NCBI GenBank assembly: GCA_030762895.1
Contig: CM061069.1
Coordinates: 102,627,923 to 102,691,922 of the forward strand
Source of the DNA: Sophora flavescens
Taxonomy: Eukaryota > Streptophyta > Magnoliopsida > Fabales > Fabaceae
Reading direction: 5' to 3'
Length of the DNA stretch: 64,000 nucleotides
Shown here: positions 21,594 through 32,110 of the stretch, piece by piece
Position numbering within the stretch: the stretch's first letter is position 1
Layout of the letters: every line of letters begins with the position of its first letter
Notes under the pieces: generated by a model
Told to the model about the DNA's origin: nothing
The model's input: only the letters and a program-made list of their open reading frames with translations
Database searches by the model: none
Program-made: the position numbers and the translations under genes

Positions 21594-21840
21594 CATGAAA
21601 GCAACTCTGAAGCTCTGCAAGACAAATGATGCATCAAATGGTGATGAAGTTGGATTTGCTCATCATGTGGAAACAGAACTTCCGACGGGAGGTAGTAAGG
21701 ATAAGGCCACGAAGCTCAGAGTGAAAAGGGCAAAACGGAAGCGCAAATATTGGCCTTATAAGCAAAATCAGCTCTTTGAAGGAGTTCCATGGAAGAGAAG
21801 TGTTCTTGTACTTCTACGCCCAGCCGACCCCGGTTGATTG
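21594..21840 (+). other. Element B replacement segment, unrecognised coding-like
   Basis: About 250 bp stand where element A has 2.9 kb of RT, RNase H and integrase (A 5976-8905). The open frame 21595-21837 encodes a basic peptide (LRVKRAKRKRKYWPYK, then ADPG stop) with no family I recognise; the KRAKRKRK run could act as a nuclear-localisation-like patch. No homologous copy occurs elsewhere in the window. It may be a filler from template switching or a real short ORF. Confidence 0.55.
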
Positions 21841-22164
21841 AAAGAAGCACGTCAAGCTAGTGACGTTAAAGAAGCGCTTATTGGGAGGCAACCCAAGTTT
21901 TCTTTTCCTTTTCCATTTGTTTTTGATTTCAACTCTTGAATAATTTGAGAAGATCAAGAGATTTGTTAATAGATTTGTTAAGTGTTTTCAGGGAAAGGAG
22001 GAAGGAGAAGCAAAAAGGGCAGAGACAACAAAGCCAGCAACCATCACGCCCAGGCCGTGACACTGGTCACGGCCGTGATGAGCTTAATGTGAAGACCAGA
22101 AAGGATCACGGCCCAGCCGTGATACGCATCACGGGCGTGATGAGCCAGCCCTGAAGATCAGAGA
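21841..22164 (+). other. Element B 3' region, truncated
   Basis: It contains the conserved AAGAAGCGCTTATTGGGAGG segment and two palindrome pairs (22043-22140) as in A 8910-9205. It ends abruptly at about 22164, before the polypurine motifs and LTR expected for B. Confidence 0.75.
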
Positions 22165-23373
22165 TGAATTGGTAGAAGCTGCAGCAAATCACTGAAGCAA
22201 ATCACATGAATCAATTTACAATTGATTGAAGAAATTGGCAATTAACATAAAGCAAATTTGGAAAGGGCCAGCAACGTTTATTTTGGTTTTGGTTCTGATA
22301 ATTAAAGCAGGGGCCCACAAGATTTTAAATGGAATAGAATTCGAAGATTGACACAGAGCATAATTGATGGATAAGATCATGCTTGATATGATTTTTATCT
22401 ATTCATTAAATTAAAGATATAATTTTTATCTCCAACCAAAAATAAAGTGCTGATCCTGTGCATTATATAGACATCATCGCCATCAACAAGTAGGGAGACT
22501 TGGATCAGACAGAAAAAAATAGGATTTTTAACCTAGGAGCACTTTTAACCTAGGGAGACTCTTGGGAATCAAAAAGGGGCGTGTTCTCTCTGCTCTTGGA
22601 CTGGAAAAGAATTGGATTGGAAGAAGATTGGAGGATTCGTCATGAGTTTTCTTCATCTCTTCTCTCTTTCTCTTTTGTAATTTCTATTACTATGAGTAGC
22701 TAAATCCCTTTTTGTTGGGATTAGATGTAGCTAATCTGAACCTCATGTATTTGCTTTGATTGATTAATCTATGTTTATGCCTTCGTATTAGTGTTTAATT
22801 CCGTCGCTTAATGCTTTTTGTTGTTTAGCTACCCATAAACTGATTTTAAGATTTGATTTGCAATGGGGACGTTCTTATCAATTCTTGATCTGGAATTAAT
22901 CACCTAGTAAACCTTGCATCTAGGAATGGAGTTTGGTTTATTAGTAATCGTGTAATCCTTAATCTTAATTCAAATTCATTAATCTAGGCCACCTAAGGAA
23001 TTAGGGTCTATTAGTAGATTTAGGCTCTTGTAATCTGAGGAATCAGGGCTTGAGTAATTTCGTGGGTTGATTTTAATATTTGAAGCATAAACTGGATTGG
23101 TAGTCTTGGTATTGCATGAGGCTAAGGTTTAGTGAAATTTAATCCCAACACCTCCTTCTGTATTCCAAGTGTTTGATAAAATTCCCCAAAAAGACCAAAA
23201 ATATTTTATTGCTTTTGTTGCTTTAGTTTATGTTTTGATCTTTCTTCATTTAGTCTAGATAGTTGCTTGATTTGTGAATTGGTAATTGGCAACCGATCCC
23301 TGTGGATACGATAATCGGTCTCACCACCGTATTACTTGTACGACTGGGTATACTAGCCTAGATTCGTCCAACA
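22165..23373 (+). repeat. 5' LTR of element E with a distinct U3
   Basis: The first ~355 bp (start TGAATTGGTAG) match no other LTR here and carry no palindromes. From about 22520 to the end it matches the R/U5 of the A, B and F LTRs. The candidate TATA box is TATATAG at 22464-22470. The left edge could be a true LTR start or a recombination breakpoint with element B. Confidence 0.65.
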
Positions 23374-23379
23374 AGTTTT

Positions 23380-23397
23380 TGGCGCCATTGCCGGGGG
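23380..23397 (+). other. Primer-binding site of element E
   Basis: TGGCGCCATTGCCGGGGG; two differences from the A/B site. Confidence 0.85.
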
Positions 23398-23523
23398 ATC
23401 GGTTTTACCAATATCATTAGTAACAAAGGAGGCAACTAATTTAGACATTTTTAATTTTTTTTCTGTATATATTTGATTTTTTTTTCTTTTAAGTGTTGGT
23501 TGTGCAAAGGTGGATTGCAAATC

Positions 23524-24552
23524 ATGGACTGCTATTATTATCCATCTGATGAGGAAGCTTCAAGTCATATTTTGGAGGACAACTTGTGTTGGGAAGACGA
23601 CATAGATTTGGGAGAATTCTTCATGGAGTTTTCGTCATCTCATGATATTCCAGCACAAGTTGATCCTATGACGGGTAAGCTTGTATATATATTCTCCGAG
23701 GTGGAATGGGAAACCTTTTGTTCGTATTTACCACCTCCACCACCATGTTTGATTCCCATAGAGCCACATGAAGCAGAATTTGAGCAGAATATGGCTGTGG
23801 GGATGGATCGAAATGAAGATGAGGTGGTGGTGGTAGACGAGTCAAAAGAAGAGGAATTACCTCCCACAAATCCTTGGGAAGTTGAGGAATGGGAATGGAA
23901 TGAGCAAACACCTTTGAAAGCTGCTCTAGAACAATATTCCCAAGAACTATCCACCTCTGAGACCAAAATCAGAACCAACTGTGACAGTATCGAAGTTGTG
24001 ATGCAAAATTTCAAAACGCAAGTTGAGGAAATTTGCAAACAGTTAGTACAAGAGTCAGATTAAGCACAATTTGAGCAAAATCTGGTTTTGGGGATAGTTC
24101 AAAATGAAGATAAAGTGGTAGTGGACTCCACCATGCTTGCTGAGCAACCTGAATTTGCTGCATTAGATAAATATGTTGGCTTAAATGCATGTGTGGACAC
24201 TGCAAAGTTAATCCCTTCCACTTGTCTGTTAAATCTCCTTGTGAAACTTCCATTTGACCCGAGAGGAAGTGAGTTCATTATTGTACTTAAAGAGGTCAAT
24301 GGAGTTTTCATACACTGGCTAGGAGGAATTAAGGGTGGAGTCATATTGCTTCTGCAATTGCCACTCCATAAACCATGGGATCCGGGTGGAGGATCTTACA
24401 TCTTGAGCACCCCTTGGTCCTTATACCACAGGCAATGGGATCCAGGTGGATGCTTCTTAATGAGTCAAGCTAGTGACGTTAAAGAAGCGCTTATTGGGAG
24501 GCAACCCAATTTTTCTTTTCCTTTTACATTTGTTTTTTATTTCAACTCTTGA
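23524..24552 (+). pseudogene. Element E unrecognised acidic protein, one nonsense codon
   Basis: I do not recognise a described family. From ATG 23524 (MDCYYYPSDEEASSH) there are 342 codons, interrupted only by TAA at 24061-24063; the F copy has GAA there. An in-frame upstream ATG exists at 23473. Visible parts: an acidic N-terminal half; a proline patch (YLPPPPPCLIP) near residue 75; a coiled-coil-like stretch with MQNFKTQVEEICKQL at about 160-175, reminiscent of the Athila Gag heptads; an internal duplication (EAEFEQNMAVG.. and AQFEQNLVLG..); and a C-terminal module with DPRGS and two WDPGG motifs shared with element N Gag. It runs in frame into the conserved KEALIGRQP segment. Confidence 0.75.
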
Positions 24553-26307
24553 ATAATTTGAGAAGATCAAGAGATTTGTTAATAGATTTGTTAAGTGTTT
24601 TCAGGGCAAGAGGAAGGAAAAGCAAAAAGGGCGGGGAGAAACAAAATCAGCAACCATCACGCCCAGGCCGTGACACTGGTCACGGCCGTGATGAGCCAGA
24701 ATTGAAGATCAGAAAGGATCACGGCCCAGCCGTGATCCCCATCACGGGCGTGATGTGAGGTCCCTGAAGATCAGATAGCATCACGGCCTAGCCGTGATGC
24801 AGGTCACGGCCGTGACAGGCTTCATCCTTTGGACCAGAATTGATCACGGCGTGCCCGTGATACAGATCACAGCCGTGATACAATTTCCAACAAGCTTTTG
24901 ACTAGAATGTGAGCCAACACCCGCTACCACCTCGGTGAGTTGTTCCAAAATTTATTTTTTGTTTTTTATTTTATTTATTTTATTTATTTTTCTCCTCTCT
25001 CCGTCTTGATTACTTACATTGGGGACAATGTAAATTTTTAAGCTTGGGGTAGGGGTATTTTTGCATTTTTGCATTTTTCATGTTGCATTCATTTAGGTAT
25101 AGTTTTGCATGATCACATGATTAGATTGCCCCTTGTTTAGATTATGCATCCAATTGTGAGAACTTGGTGCCAAATAAATTGAGATAGTAAATTTTTGAAC
25201 CCAATTTTTTTATTCTTGTGATATGGCTACAAATAAAAATTCATGAGATGATCATTGATAGTTGATAATTAGTATGTGGTTCCGTAGATTTGTGTTTCTC
25301 ATTGATTTTTGAACTACTAAAATGTGATATTTTTGAGCCAAAAAGGGGTACTCACTAAATCTACCCCATTCTTTGTGATAGAGTGTTTTATTCCTCTTGG
25401 TTTGTATTCTCTAGAACTTGACTTGAAACCGTTTTGAAGCATAAAAATTTTTTGAAAACATTTTTGAAAATGATTGAGGCACTAGGTATTTTTCCGGCCT
25501 TCTGAGCTTTGAATGATTAAATGCTTCCCCTTAGTTGCCCAACTTTGAGCCTGAAAAAATAAAATACTTTTCTTGGTACATTGAATTACTTTGATGAATA
25601 TGCTTGGTATGGCACCTTTTAAAGTATTACAAAAAGGGTAAAAAGGTAGTTGAAAAAGTATGGGATGAGAAAATCAGAAAATATTTCTCTTGAATTGAAA
25701 ATCTCCCCTTCTCCAAATGAAAAGAAAAAAAAAGAAGAAACGAAAATAAAAGAGAGAATATAGAGAATGGGATGACAAAAGAAAGTGAGAAATAGAATAA
25801 AAGAAAGAAAGGTGGAAAAAAGAATCAAAACCCAAAAAGGTATTTTAGAAGGTGTCGTGCTGTGCAATGCTTGATATTTTGTGTAGCCTTCTTGAAATAT
25901 CCTTTTCTTGATTTCCCCACCTAACGACTAATCCCATGGCCCCGTTACAACCAAAGCAAAAGAACTCTTGATTCTTAATTGTTTTCATTAATAAAGTAGA
26001 GATTCGGTTAATAGTCAAGCTTATGGCAGGATTCTTTCCTTGAGGAAATTGAGCGAATTGTCATATACCCTTAAACACTTGAGTGAGGTGGGAAAGAGTG
26101 CCCGAATCAGTGAGAATACGAGTCTAAGAAACATAAGCTTCTAATTGGACTTGAAATTGATTGTCTCTTGATGAATTATTTGAAAATGCATGTTACTTAG
26201 ATTAGTTACTACTCGGGTTCTTGGTTCACTATCCATGCTCTGATTATATTATCTTCTGGCCTTAGTGTTTGCTTGAGGACAAGCAAAATATTAAGCTTGG
26301 GGTGATT
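24553..26307 (+). other. Element E 3' non-coding region
   Basis: It is collinear with element A 9000-10756. It holds a palindrome array (24653-24885), an internal polypurine-like motif (about 25018-25055) and the LTR-abutting tract AAGCTTGGGGTGATT (26293-26307). There is no supported gene. Confidence 0.75.
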
Positions 26308-27017
26308 TGAAGAGTGTGATTTCAACACATATTTCATCATCATTTTTCATGCATTTTTCATATAGTTTAGGCATTTCTTAATTGATTTTGGTTAGTTTTT
26401 ACTTTGGAATGGGTAAGGCGGTCTTGTGGTGTTGTTTTGCAGAAATTAATGATTAAATGCTCAGAATCAACCATGATGGAGCTAGGACGAAGATAGAGCT
26501 TGAAAGGTGAAGAAAATGAGCCAAACAGAGCCCATCACGGCCTGGCCGTGATGACCATCACAGCCATGATCAAGAAAACTGAGAAGATTGAAGGCAAAAG
26601 TCAGAAGCTGTCACAGCCTAGCCGTGATGACCATCACGGCCTAGCCGTGATGACCATCACGGCCTAGCCGTGATGACCATCACGGCCTTGACAGGCCAGG
26701 CAAAACTGATCGCAGCCTAGCCGTGATGAGCATCACGGCCGTGATGCTCCAAATTTGAAAGCGCGCCCATTCCAGAACACGTCACGGCCTGGCCATGATG
26801 GCCATCACTGTCGTGACGCGTGCCCAGTCTATTAAAGAGGCCCAGCGCAGAACAGAAAAAGAGATCATCCGAGAGATTGGGAACCCTAGTGGGGATTCTT
26901 CCTAACAGAAAAAGAGGGACTTTTACCCTTGGATCACTTTCACCCTAGGAAGACCTCGGAGGCTGGCGGTTGAGGAGGACTGGAACCCTAGAATCAAAGG
27001 AGGCCGACGGGGAGATT
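26308..27017 (+). repeat. 3' LTR of element E, truncated
   Basis: It starts TGAAGAGTGTGATTTC and is A/B-type with a palindrome array (26530-26820). It breaks off in a T-run at ~27015-27025. The U3 is unlike the U3 of the presumed 5' LTR at 22165. Confidence 0.8.
26530..26820 (+). repeat. Palindrome array in E 3' LTR with local expansion
   Basis: Pairs of ATCACGG...CCGTGAT palindromes. At 26618-26690 the unit CCGTGATGACCATCACGG is repeated three times head to tail with CCTAG between. The candidate TATA-like sequence CTATTAAAG follows at about 26829. Confidence 0.8.
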
Positions 27018-27030
27018 TTTTTTTTTGATT
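27010..27030. other. Inverted junction between elements E and F
   Basis: Left of a T-run the sequence is plus-strand E 3' LTR. Right of it is the reverse complement of the 3' non-coding region (equivalent to element A about 10160 running backwards). The T-run corresponds to an A-run in that region. No LTR terminus lies at the joint. Confidence 0.8.
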
Positions 27031-27941
27031 TGGATAAGGGGAGATTTTCAATTCAAGAGAAATATTTTTCTGATTTTCTCATCCCATACTTTTCAGCTAC
27101 CTTTCTACCCTTTTTGTAATACTTTAAAAGGTGCCATACCAAGCATATTCATCAAAGTAATTCAAGGTACCAAGAAAAGTATTTTATATTTTTCAGGCTC
27201 AAAGTTGGGCAACTAAGGGGTAGCATTTAATCATTCAAAGCTCAGAAGGCCGGAAAAATACCTAGTGCCTCAATCATTTTCAAAAATGTTTTCAAAAAAC
27301 TTTTAAGCTTCAAAACGGTTTCAAGTCAAGTTCTAGAGAATACAATCCAAGAGGAATACAACACTCTATCACAAAGAATGGGGTAGATTTAGTGAGTACC
27401 CCTTTTGGCTCAACAATCTCACATTTTAGTAGTTCAGAAATCAATGAGAAACACAAATCTACAGAACCACATGCTAATTATCAACTATCAAAGATCATCT
27501 CAATAATTTTTATTTGTAGCCTTATCACAAGAATAAAAAATTGGATTCAAAAATTCACTATCACAATATATTTGGCACTCAGTTCTCACAATTGGATGCA
27601 TAATCTCAGCAAGGGGGAAATCGGATCATGTGATCATGCAATATGCAAAAATATGCCTATATGAATGCAACATGCAAAATGCAAAAGTAAAAATGCAAAA
27701 TTACCCATAATCACCCCATGCTTAAACATTTACATTGTCCCCAATGTAAATAATCAAGTTGGAGAGAGAACAAAAGTGGAACAACTCACCGAGGCGGTAG
27801 CGGATGTTGGCTCACAAACCTAGGCAAAGAGGTGCTGGAAACTGTGTCACGGCTGTGACCACTATCACTGGCAGTCCGTGATGCATTCTGGTCTTCAGGA
27901 GTGGTCTGTCACGGCCGTGAGCTCCATCACGGCCAGGCCGT
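27018..27941 (-). other. Element F 3' non-coding region, distal part
   Basis: It matches element A 9300-10160 in reverse, including the internal polypurine-like motif (27700-27735 on the minus strand) and palindrome remnants at 27845-27941. There is no gene. It continues at 29300 after the solo LTR. Confidence 0.8.
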
Positions 27942-29299
27942 TGATAAGCCTCTGGCTCATCTAGTTTTATGACTAGTATGACCTTGGTTTTGTGCCAATT
28001 ATATCTCGTTTTCGTCCAAATTAGACTTGATTGTCCTCAAGAAACATTTTGAGTCCCTTAAGTAGTTTTAGGGTAATTTAGGCAGTTTTGAGTCAAATAA
28101 AGCACTTATGGCTATTTCATGTTTTCAGGTTAAGAGGGGAAGCACTTAGAGCCAAGGGAACGAAGAAATCAGTGGAGAATGCAATTCTGGGAATGTTCGC
28201 CCCGCGAGAAGACACTCGCCTCACGAGACTGAAGACCAGACTGAACAGCAGAATGTCATCCTTTCTGTCTCGCCCCGCGAGAAGACACTCGCCTCACGAG
28301 CCTGGAAGTCAGAAAGCATCATGGCTTGGCCGTGATGCCCATCACGGGCGTGATGAGAAGACCCTAGAGGACAGAGACCATCACGGCCTAGCCGTGATGA
28401 AGGTCACGATCATGATAGATTATAACCCAAAGTCAGAAGTGATCACGGCCTGTCCGTGATAGGCATCACAGCTGTGACAAACTAAAATTTGAAGTCTCGC
28501 CTCGCGAGGCATCATCTCGCCTCGCGAGAGCCCGAATTTGAATTGGCGCCATTTTAATATTCGCGTCGCGAGGGACTACTGGCCTCGCGAGCATGCGCAG
28601 ATTATGAAGCTATAATTGCTGTTTAGGGCAGATTAGTGGGTATCTTTGGCTAATCCTTGTTTACGAATTTCTCTGATTGTATTGCGTTTTTGATGGAGCA
28701 CTAACTCCCTTGGATTGATCTATTGTAATCGGTTTCCACCGCACTTGAGGTTCTATTGATTCCCAATTTAATTGCTTTTCCCTTTTCAATACTATGATAT
28801 ATGTTCTGTTTGCTTAATTCAGGATTATATATAATAGGTATTGATTTGTTTCGATGATTGTATGTTTCTATACTTAATCGTGTTTGCTTAATTTGCGAGT
28901 GTCCAATCGTGTTTGCTTAATTCACGAGCGCTTCACCCCGTTTGCTTAATTCGGGAATTAGGAACATACATCGTGTAGTAACAATTTCGCTTGTTAATTG
29001 TTGCTACAATCGAAAGGGGATTAGAATCCGCTTAGGGCGTGGAATTATGTGAACCAATGATAGTGGGAAACCGAGAACAGTAGGTCAATCGTTTCAACTT
29101 ATTTGATAACCACTTAGTTTGCATTGCTTTTCTTGATTATTTTCTTTATTATTTTTCAAACCAAACCCCCCCCCCCCAAAAAAACTGATTTTGAGTTAAT
29201 AACATTACGAGAGGCCTTGTGAGACGATACCCGAGTTGTCGCACCCTCACTACGTTTTTCAAACCACTCGCTTTTTGACGCCTGCGCGACAGCGCGTCA
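27942..29299 (+). repeat. Solo LTR of the element N family
   Basis: 1358 bp, starting TGATAAGCCTCTGGCTC and ending GCGCGTCA, homologous to the N LTRs but in plus orientation. Flanks are GCCGT and ACCGT, a one-mismatch 5-bp target duplication. The interrupted palindrome of element F reads through if it is removed. It carries both palindrome types (CTCGCGAGGCGAG and ATCACGG...CCGTGAT) at 28185-28600. Candidate TATA TATAATTG at 28611-28618. Confidence 0.88.
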
Positions 29300-29516
29300 A
29301 CCGTGATGCTCTCTGATCTTCAGGGCTGGCTCATCACGCCCGTGATGCGTATCACGGCTGGGCCGTGATCCTTTCTGGTCTTCACATTAAGCTCATCACG
29401 GCCTGGACGTGATGGTTGCTGGCTTTGTTGTCTCTGCCTTTTTTGCTTCTCCTTCCTCCTTTCCCTGAAAACACTTAACAAATCTATTAACAAATCTCTT
29501 GATCTTCTCAAATTAT
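29300..29516 (-). other. Element F 3' region, proximal part
   Basis: It contains palindrome pairs (29303-29415) and the segment equivalent to A 9000-9100. It joins the ORF directly. Confidence 0.75.
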
Positions 29517-30569
29517 TCAAGAGTTGAAATCAAAAACAAATGGAAAAGGAAAAGAAAACTTGGGTTGCCTCCCAATAAGCGCTTCTTTAACGTCACTAGC
29601 TTGACTCATTAAGAAGCATCCACCTGGATCCCATAGCCTGTGGTATAAGGACCAAGGGGTGCTCAAGATGTAAGATCCTCCACCCGGATCCCATGGTTTA
29701 TGGAGTGGCAATTGCAGAAGCAATATGACTCCACCCTTAATTCCTCCTAGCCAGTGTATGAAAATTCCATTGACCTCTTTAAGTACAATAACGAACTCAC
29801 TTCCTCTCGGGTCAAATGGAAGTTTCACAAGGAGATTTAACAGACAAGTGGAAGGGACTAACTTTGCAGTGTCCACACATGCATTTAAGCCAACATATTT
29901 ATCTAATGCAGCAAATTCAGGTTGCTCAGCAAGCATGGTGGAGTCCACTACCACTTCATCTTCATTTTGAACTATCCCCAAAACCAGATTTTTCTCAAAT
30001 TGTGCTTCATCTGACTCTTGTACTAACTGTTTGCAAATTTCCTCAACTTGCGTTTTGAAATTTTGCATCACAGCTTCGATACTATCACAGTTGGTTCTGA
30101 TTTTGGTCTCAGAGGTGGATAGTTCTTGGGAATATTGTTCTAGAGCAGCTTTCAAAGGTGTTTTCTCATTCCATTCTCATTCCTCAATTTCCCAAGGATT
30201 TGTGGGAGGTAATTCCTCTTCTTTTGACTCGTCTACCACCACCACCTCATCTTCATTTCGATCCATCCCCACAACCATATTCTGCTCAAATTCTGCTTCA
30301 TGTGGCTCTATGGGAATCAAACATGGTGGTGGAGGTGGTAAATACGAACAAAAGGTTTCCCATTCCTCCTCGGAGAAATTATATACAAGCTTACCCGTCA
30401 TAGGATCAACTTGTGCTGGAATATCATGAGATGAAGAAAACTCCATGAAGAATTCTCCCAAATCTATGTCGTCTTCCCAACACAAGTTGTCCACCAAAAT
30501 ATGACTTGAAGCTTCCTCATCAGATGGATAATAATAGTTGTCCATGATTTGAAATCCACCTTTGCACAA
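29517..30569 (-). pseudogene. Element F copy of the unrecognised E/F protein
   Basis: The frames 30569-30177 and 30155-29517 are one reading interrupted by TGA at about 30175-30177, where element E has a TGG tryptophan codon; the position where E has TAA is GAA here. The product is otherwise highly similar to E's: MDNYYYPSDEEASSH start, acidic half, coiled region, duplicated EAxFExN motif, DPRGS and double WDPGG. The two copies carry different nonsense mutations, so an intact common ancestor is likely. Confidence 0.78.
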
Positions 30570-30668
30570 CCAACACTTAAAAGAAAAAAATCAAATATAT
30601 ACAGAAAAAAAATAAAAAATGTCTAAATTAGTTGCCTCCTTTGTTACTAATGATATTGGCAAAACGAT

Positions 30669-30686
30669 CCCCCGTCAACGGCGCCA
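30669..30686 (-). other. Primer-binding site of element F
   Basis: On the minus strand TGGCGCCGTTGACGGGGG, one change inside the tRNA-Asp-complementary core. Confidence 0.82.
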
Positions 30687-30692
30687 AAAACT

Positions 30693-32110
30693 TGTTGGGA
30701 TGAAATCTAGGCAAGTATACCTAGTCATACAAGTAATACGGTGGTGAGACCGGTTATCGTATCCACAGGGATCGGTTGCCAATTACCAATTCACAAATCA
30801 AACAACTATCTAGACTAAACTATAAATCAAGAGAAATCAAAACAGAAAATAAAAGCAATAAAATGTTTTTTGTCTTTTTGGGAACTTTTAACAAACACTT
30901 GGAGTGCAGAAAGAGGTGTTGGGATTAAATTTCACCAAACCTTAGCCTCATGCAATACCAAGACTAGATACCTCCCCTTCATCCTTCAAATATTAAAATC
31001 AACCCACGAAATTACTCAAGCCCTGATTCCTCAGATGACAAGAGCCTAAATCCACTAATAGACCCTAATTCCTTAGCTGGCCTAGATTAATGAATTTGCA
31101 TTAAGAGTAGGGATTACGCGATTACTAATAAACCAAAATCCATTCCTAGATGCAAGGTTTACTAGGTGATTAATTCCAGATCAAGAATTGATAAGAACGT
31201 CCCCATTGCAAATCAAATCTTAAAATCAGTTTATGGGTAGCTAAACCACAAAAAACATTAAGCGTAGGAATTAAACACTAATACGAAGGCATGAACACAG
31301 ATTAATCAATCATGGTAAATACATAATATTCAGTTTGGTTACATCTAATCCCAATAACAGGGATTTAGCTACTCATAGAGAAAGCCAAAACTAAAACAGT
31401 AGGGACAAAAGAAAGAAGAAGGGAAAGAAGAAACTCCATTGGAAGCTTTTCCCAGCCGTTGGCCTCCTTTGATTCTAGGGTTCCAGTCCTCCTCAACCGC
31501 CAACCTCCAAGGTCTTCCTAGGGTGAAAGTGCTCCTAGGGTAAAAGTCCTTTTTTTTCTGTCTGGAAGAATCCCCCAAGGGTTCCCAACCTCCAGATGAT
31601 CTCTTTTTATGTTCTGCGCTGGGCCTCTTTTATAGACTGGGCACACGTCACGGCCGTGATGGCCATCACGGCCAGGCCGTGACGTATTCTGGAATCGGTA
31701 CGCTTTCAAATTTGGAGCATCACGGCCGTGATGCTCATCACGGCTAGGTCATGATCAGTTCTGCTTGGCCTGTCATGGCCGTGATGGTCATCACGGCTAG
31801 GCCGTGACAACTTCTGACTTTTGCCTTCAATCTTCTCGGTTTTCTTGATCATGGACGTGATGGTCATCACGGCCAGGTCTTGATGGGCTCTGTTTGGCTC
31901 ATTTTCTTCACCTTTCAAGCTCTATCTTCGTCCAAGCTCCATCATGGCTGATTCTGAGCATTTAATCATTAATTTCTGCAAAACAACACCACAAGACCGC
32001 CTTACCCGTTCCAAAGTAAAAACTAACCAAAATCAATTAAGAAATGCCTAAACTATATGAAAAATGCAGGCAAAATGATGATGAAATATGCGTTGAAATC
32101 ACACTCATCA
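30693..32110 (-). repeat. 5' LTR of element F
   Basis: 1418 bp. On the minus strand it starts TGATGAGTGTGATTTC and ends CCCAACA. A palindrome array lies at 31646-31885. TATAAAAG (minus) at 31627-31634 lies immediately downstream of the array, as in the A/B LTRs. Confidence 0.87.

Larger units (their letters stand above)
22165..27017 (+). mobile_element. Element E: LTR element without gag or pol
   Basis: Order: 5' LTR (22165-23373), tRNA-Asp-type primer site, one unrecognised ORF with a nonsense codon, an Athila-like 3' non-coding region with palindromes and two polypurine motifs, and a 3' LTR truncated at about 27017. The absence of Gag and Pol makes it non-autonomous. Shared primer site, 3' region and LTR R/U5 tie it to the A/B family. 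Confidence 0.8.
1954..32110. mobile_element. 30-kb compound Athila-lineage insertion block
   Basis: The block interrupts the chromovirus pol. Its left edge is a U3 start (TGATGAGTGTGATTTC). Its right edge is the reverse complement of the same U3 start (GAAATCACACTCATCA), so the two ends are inverted relative to each other. Adjacent 5-bp flanks differ (GGCCT left, AATCC right), so there is no clean target-site duplication. Inside are elements A, B, N, E, F and a solo LTR, described separately. Confidence 0.85.
27018..32110 (-). mobile_element. Element F: minus-strand relative of E
   Basis: On the minus strand: intact-ended 5' LTR (30693-32110), primer site, ORF homologous to E (30569-29517) and 3' non-coding region (29516-27018) interrupted by a solo LTR at 27942-29299. 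The 3' LTR is missing because of the inverted junction. Its 5' LTR terminus directly abuts chromovirus pol at 32111. Confidence 0.82.
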
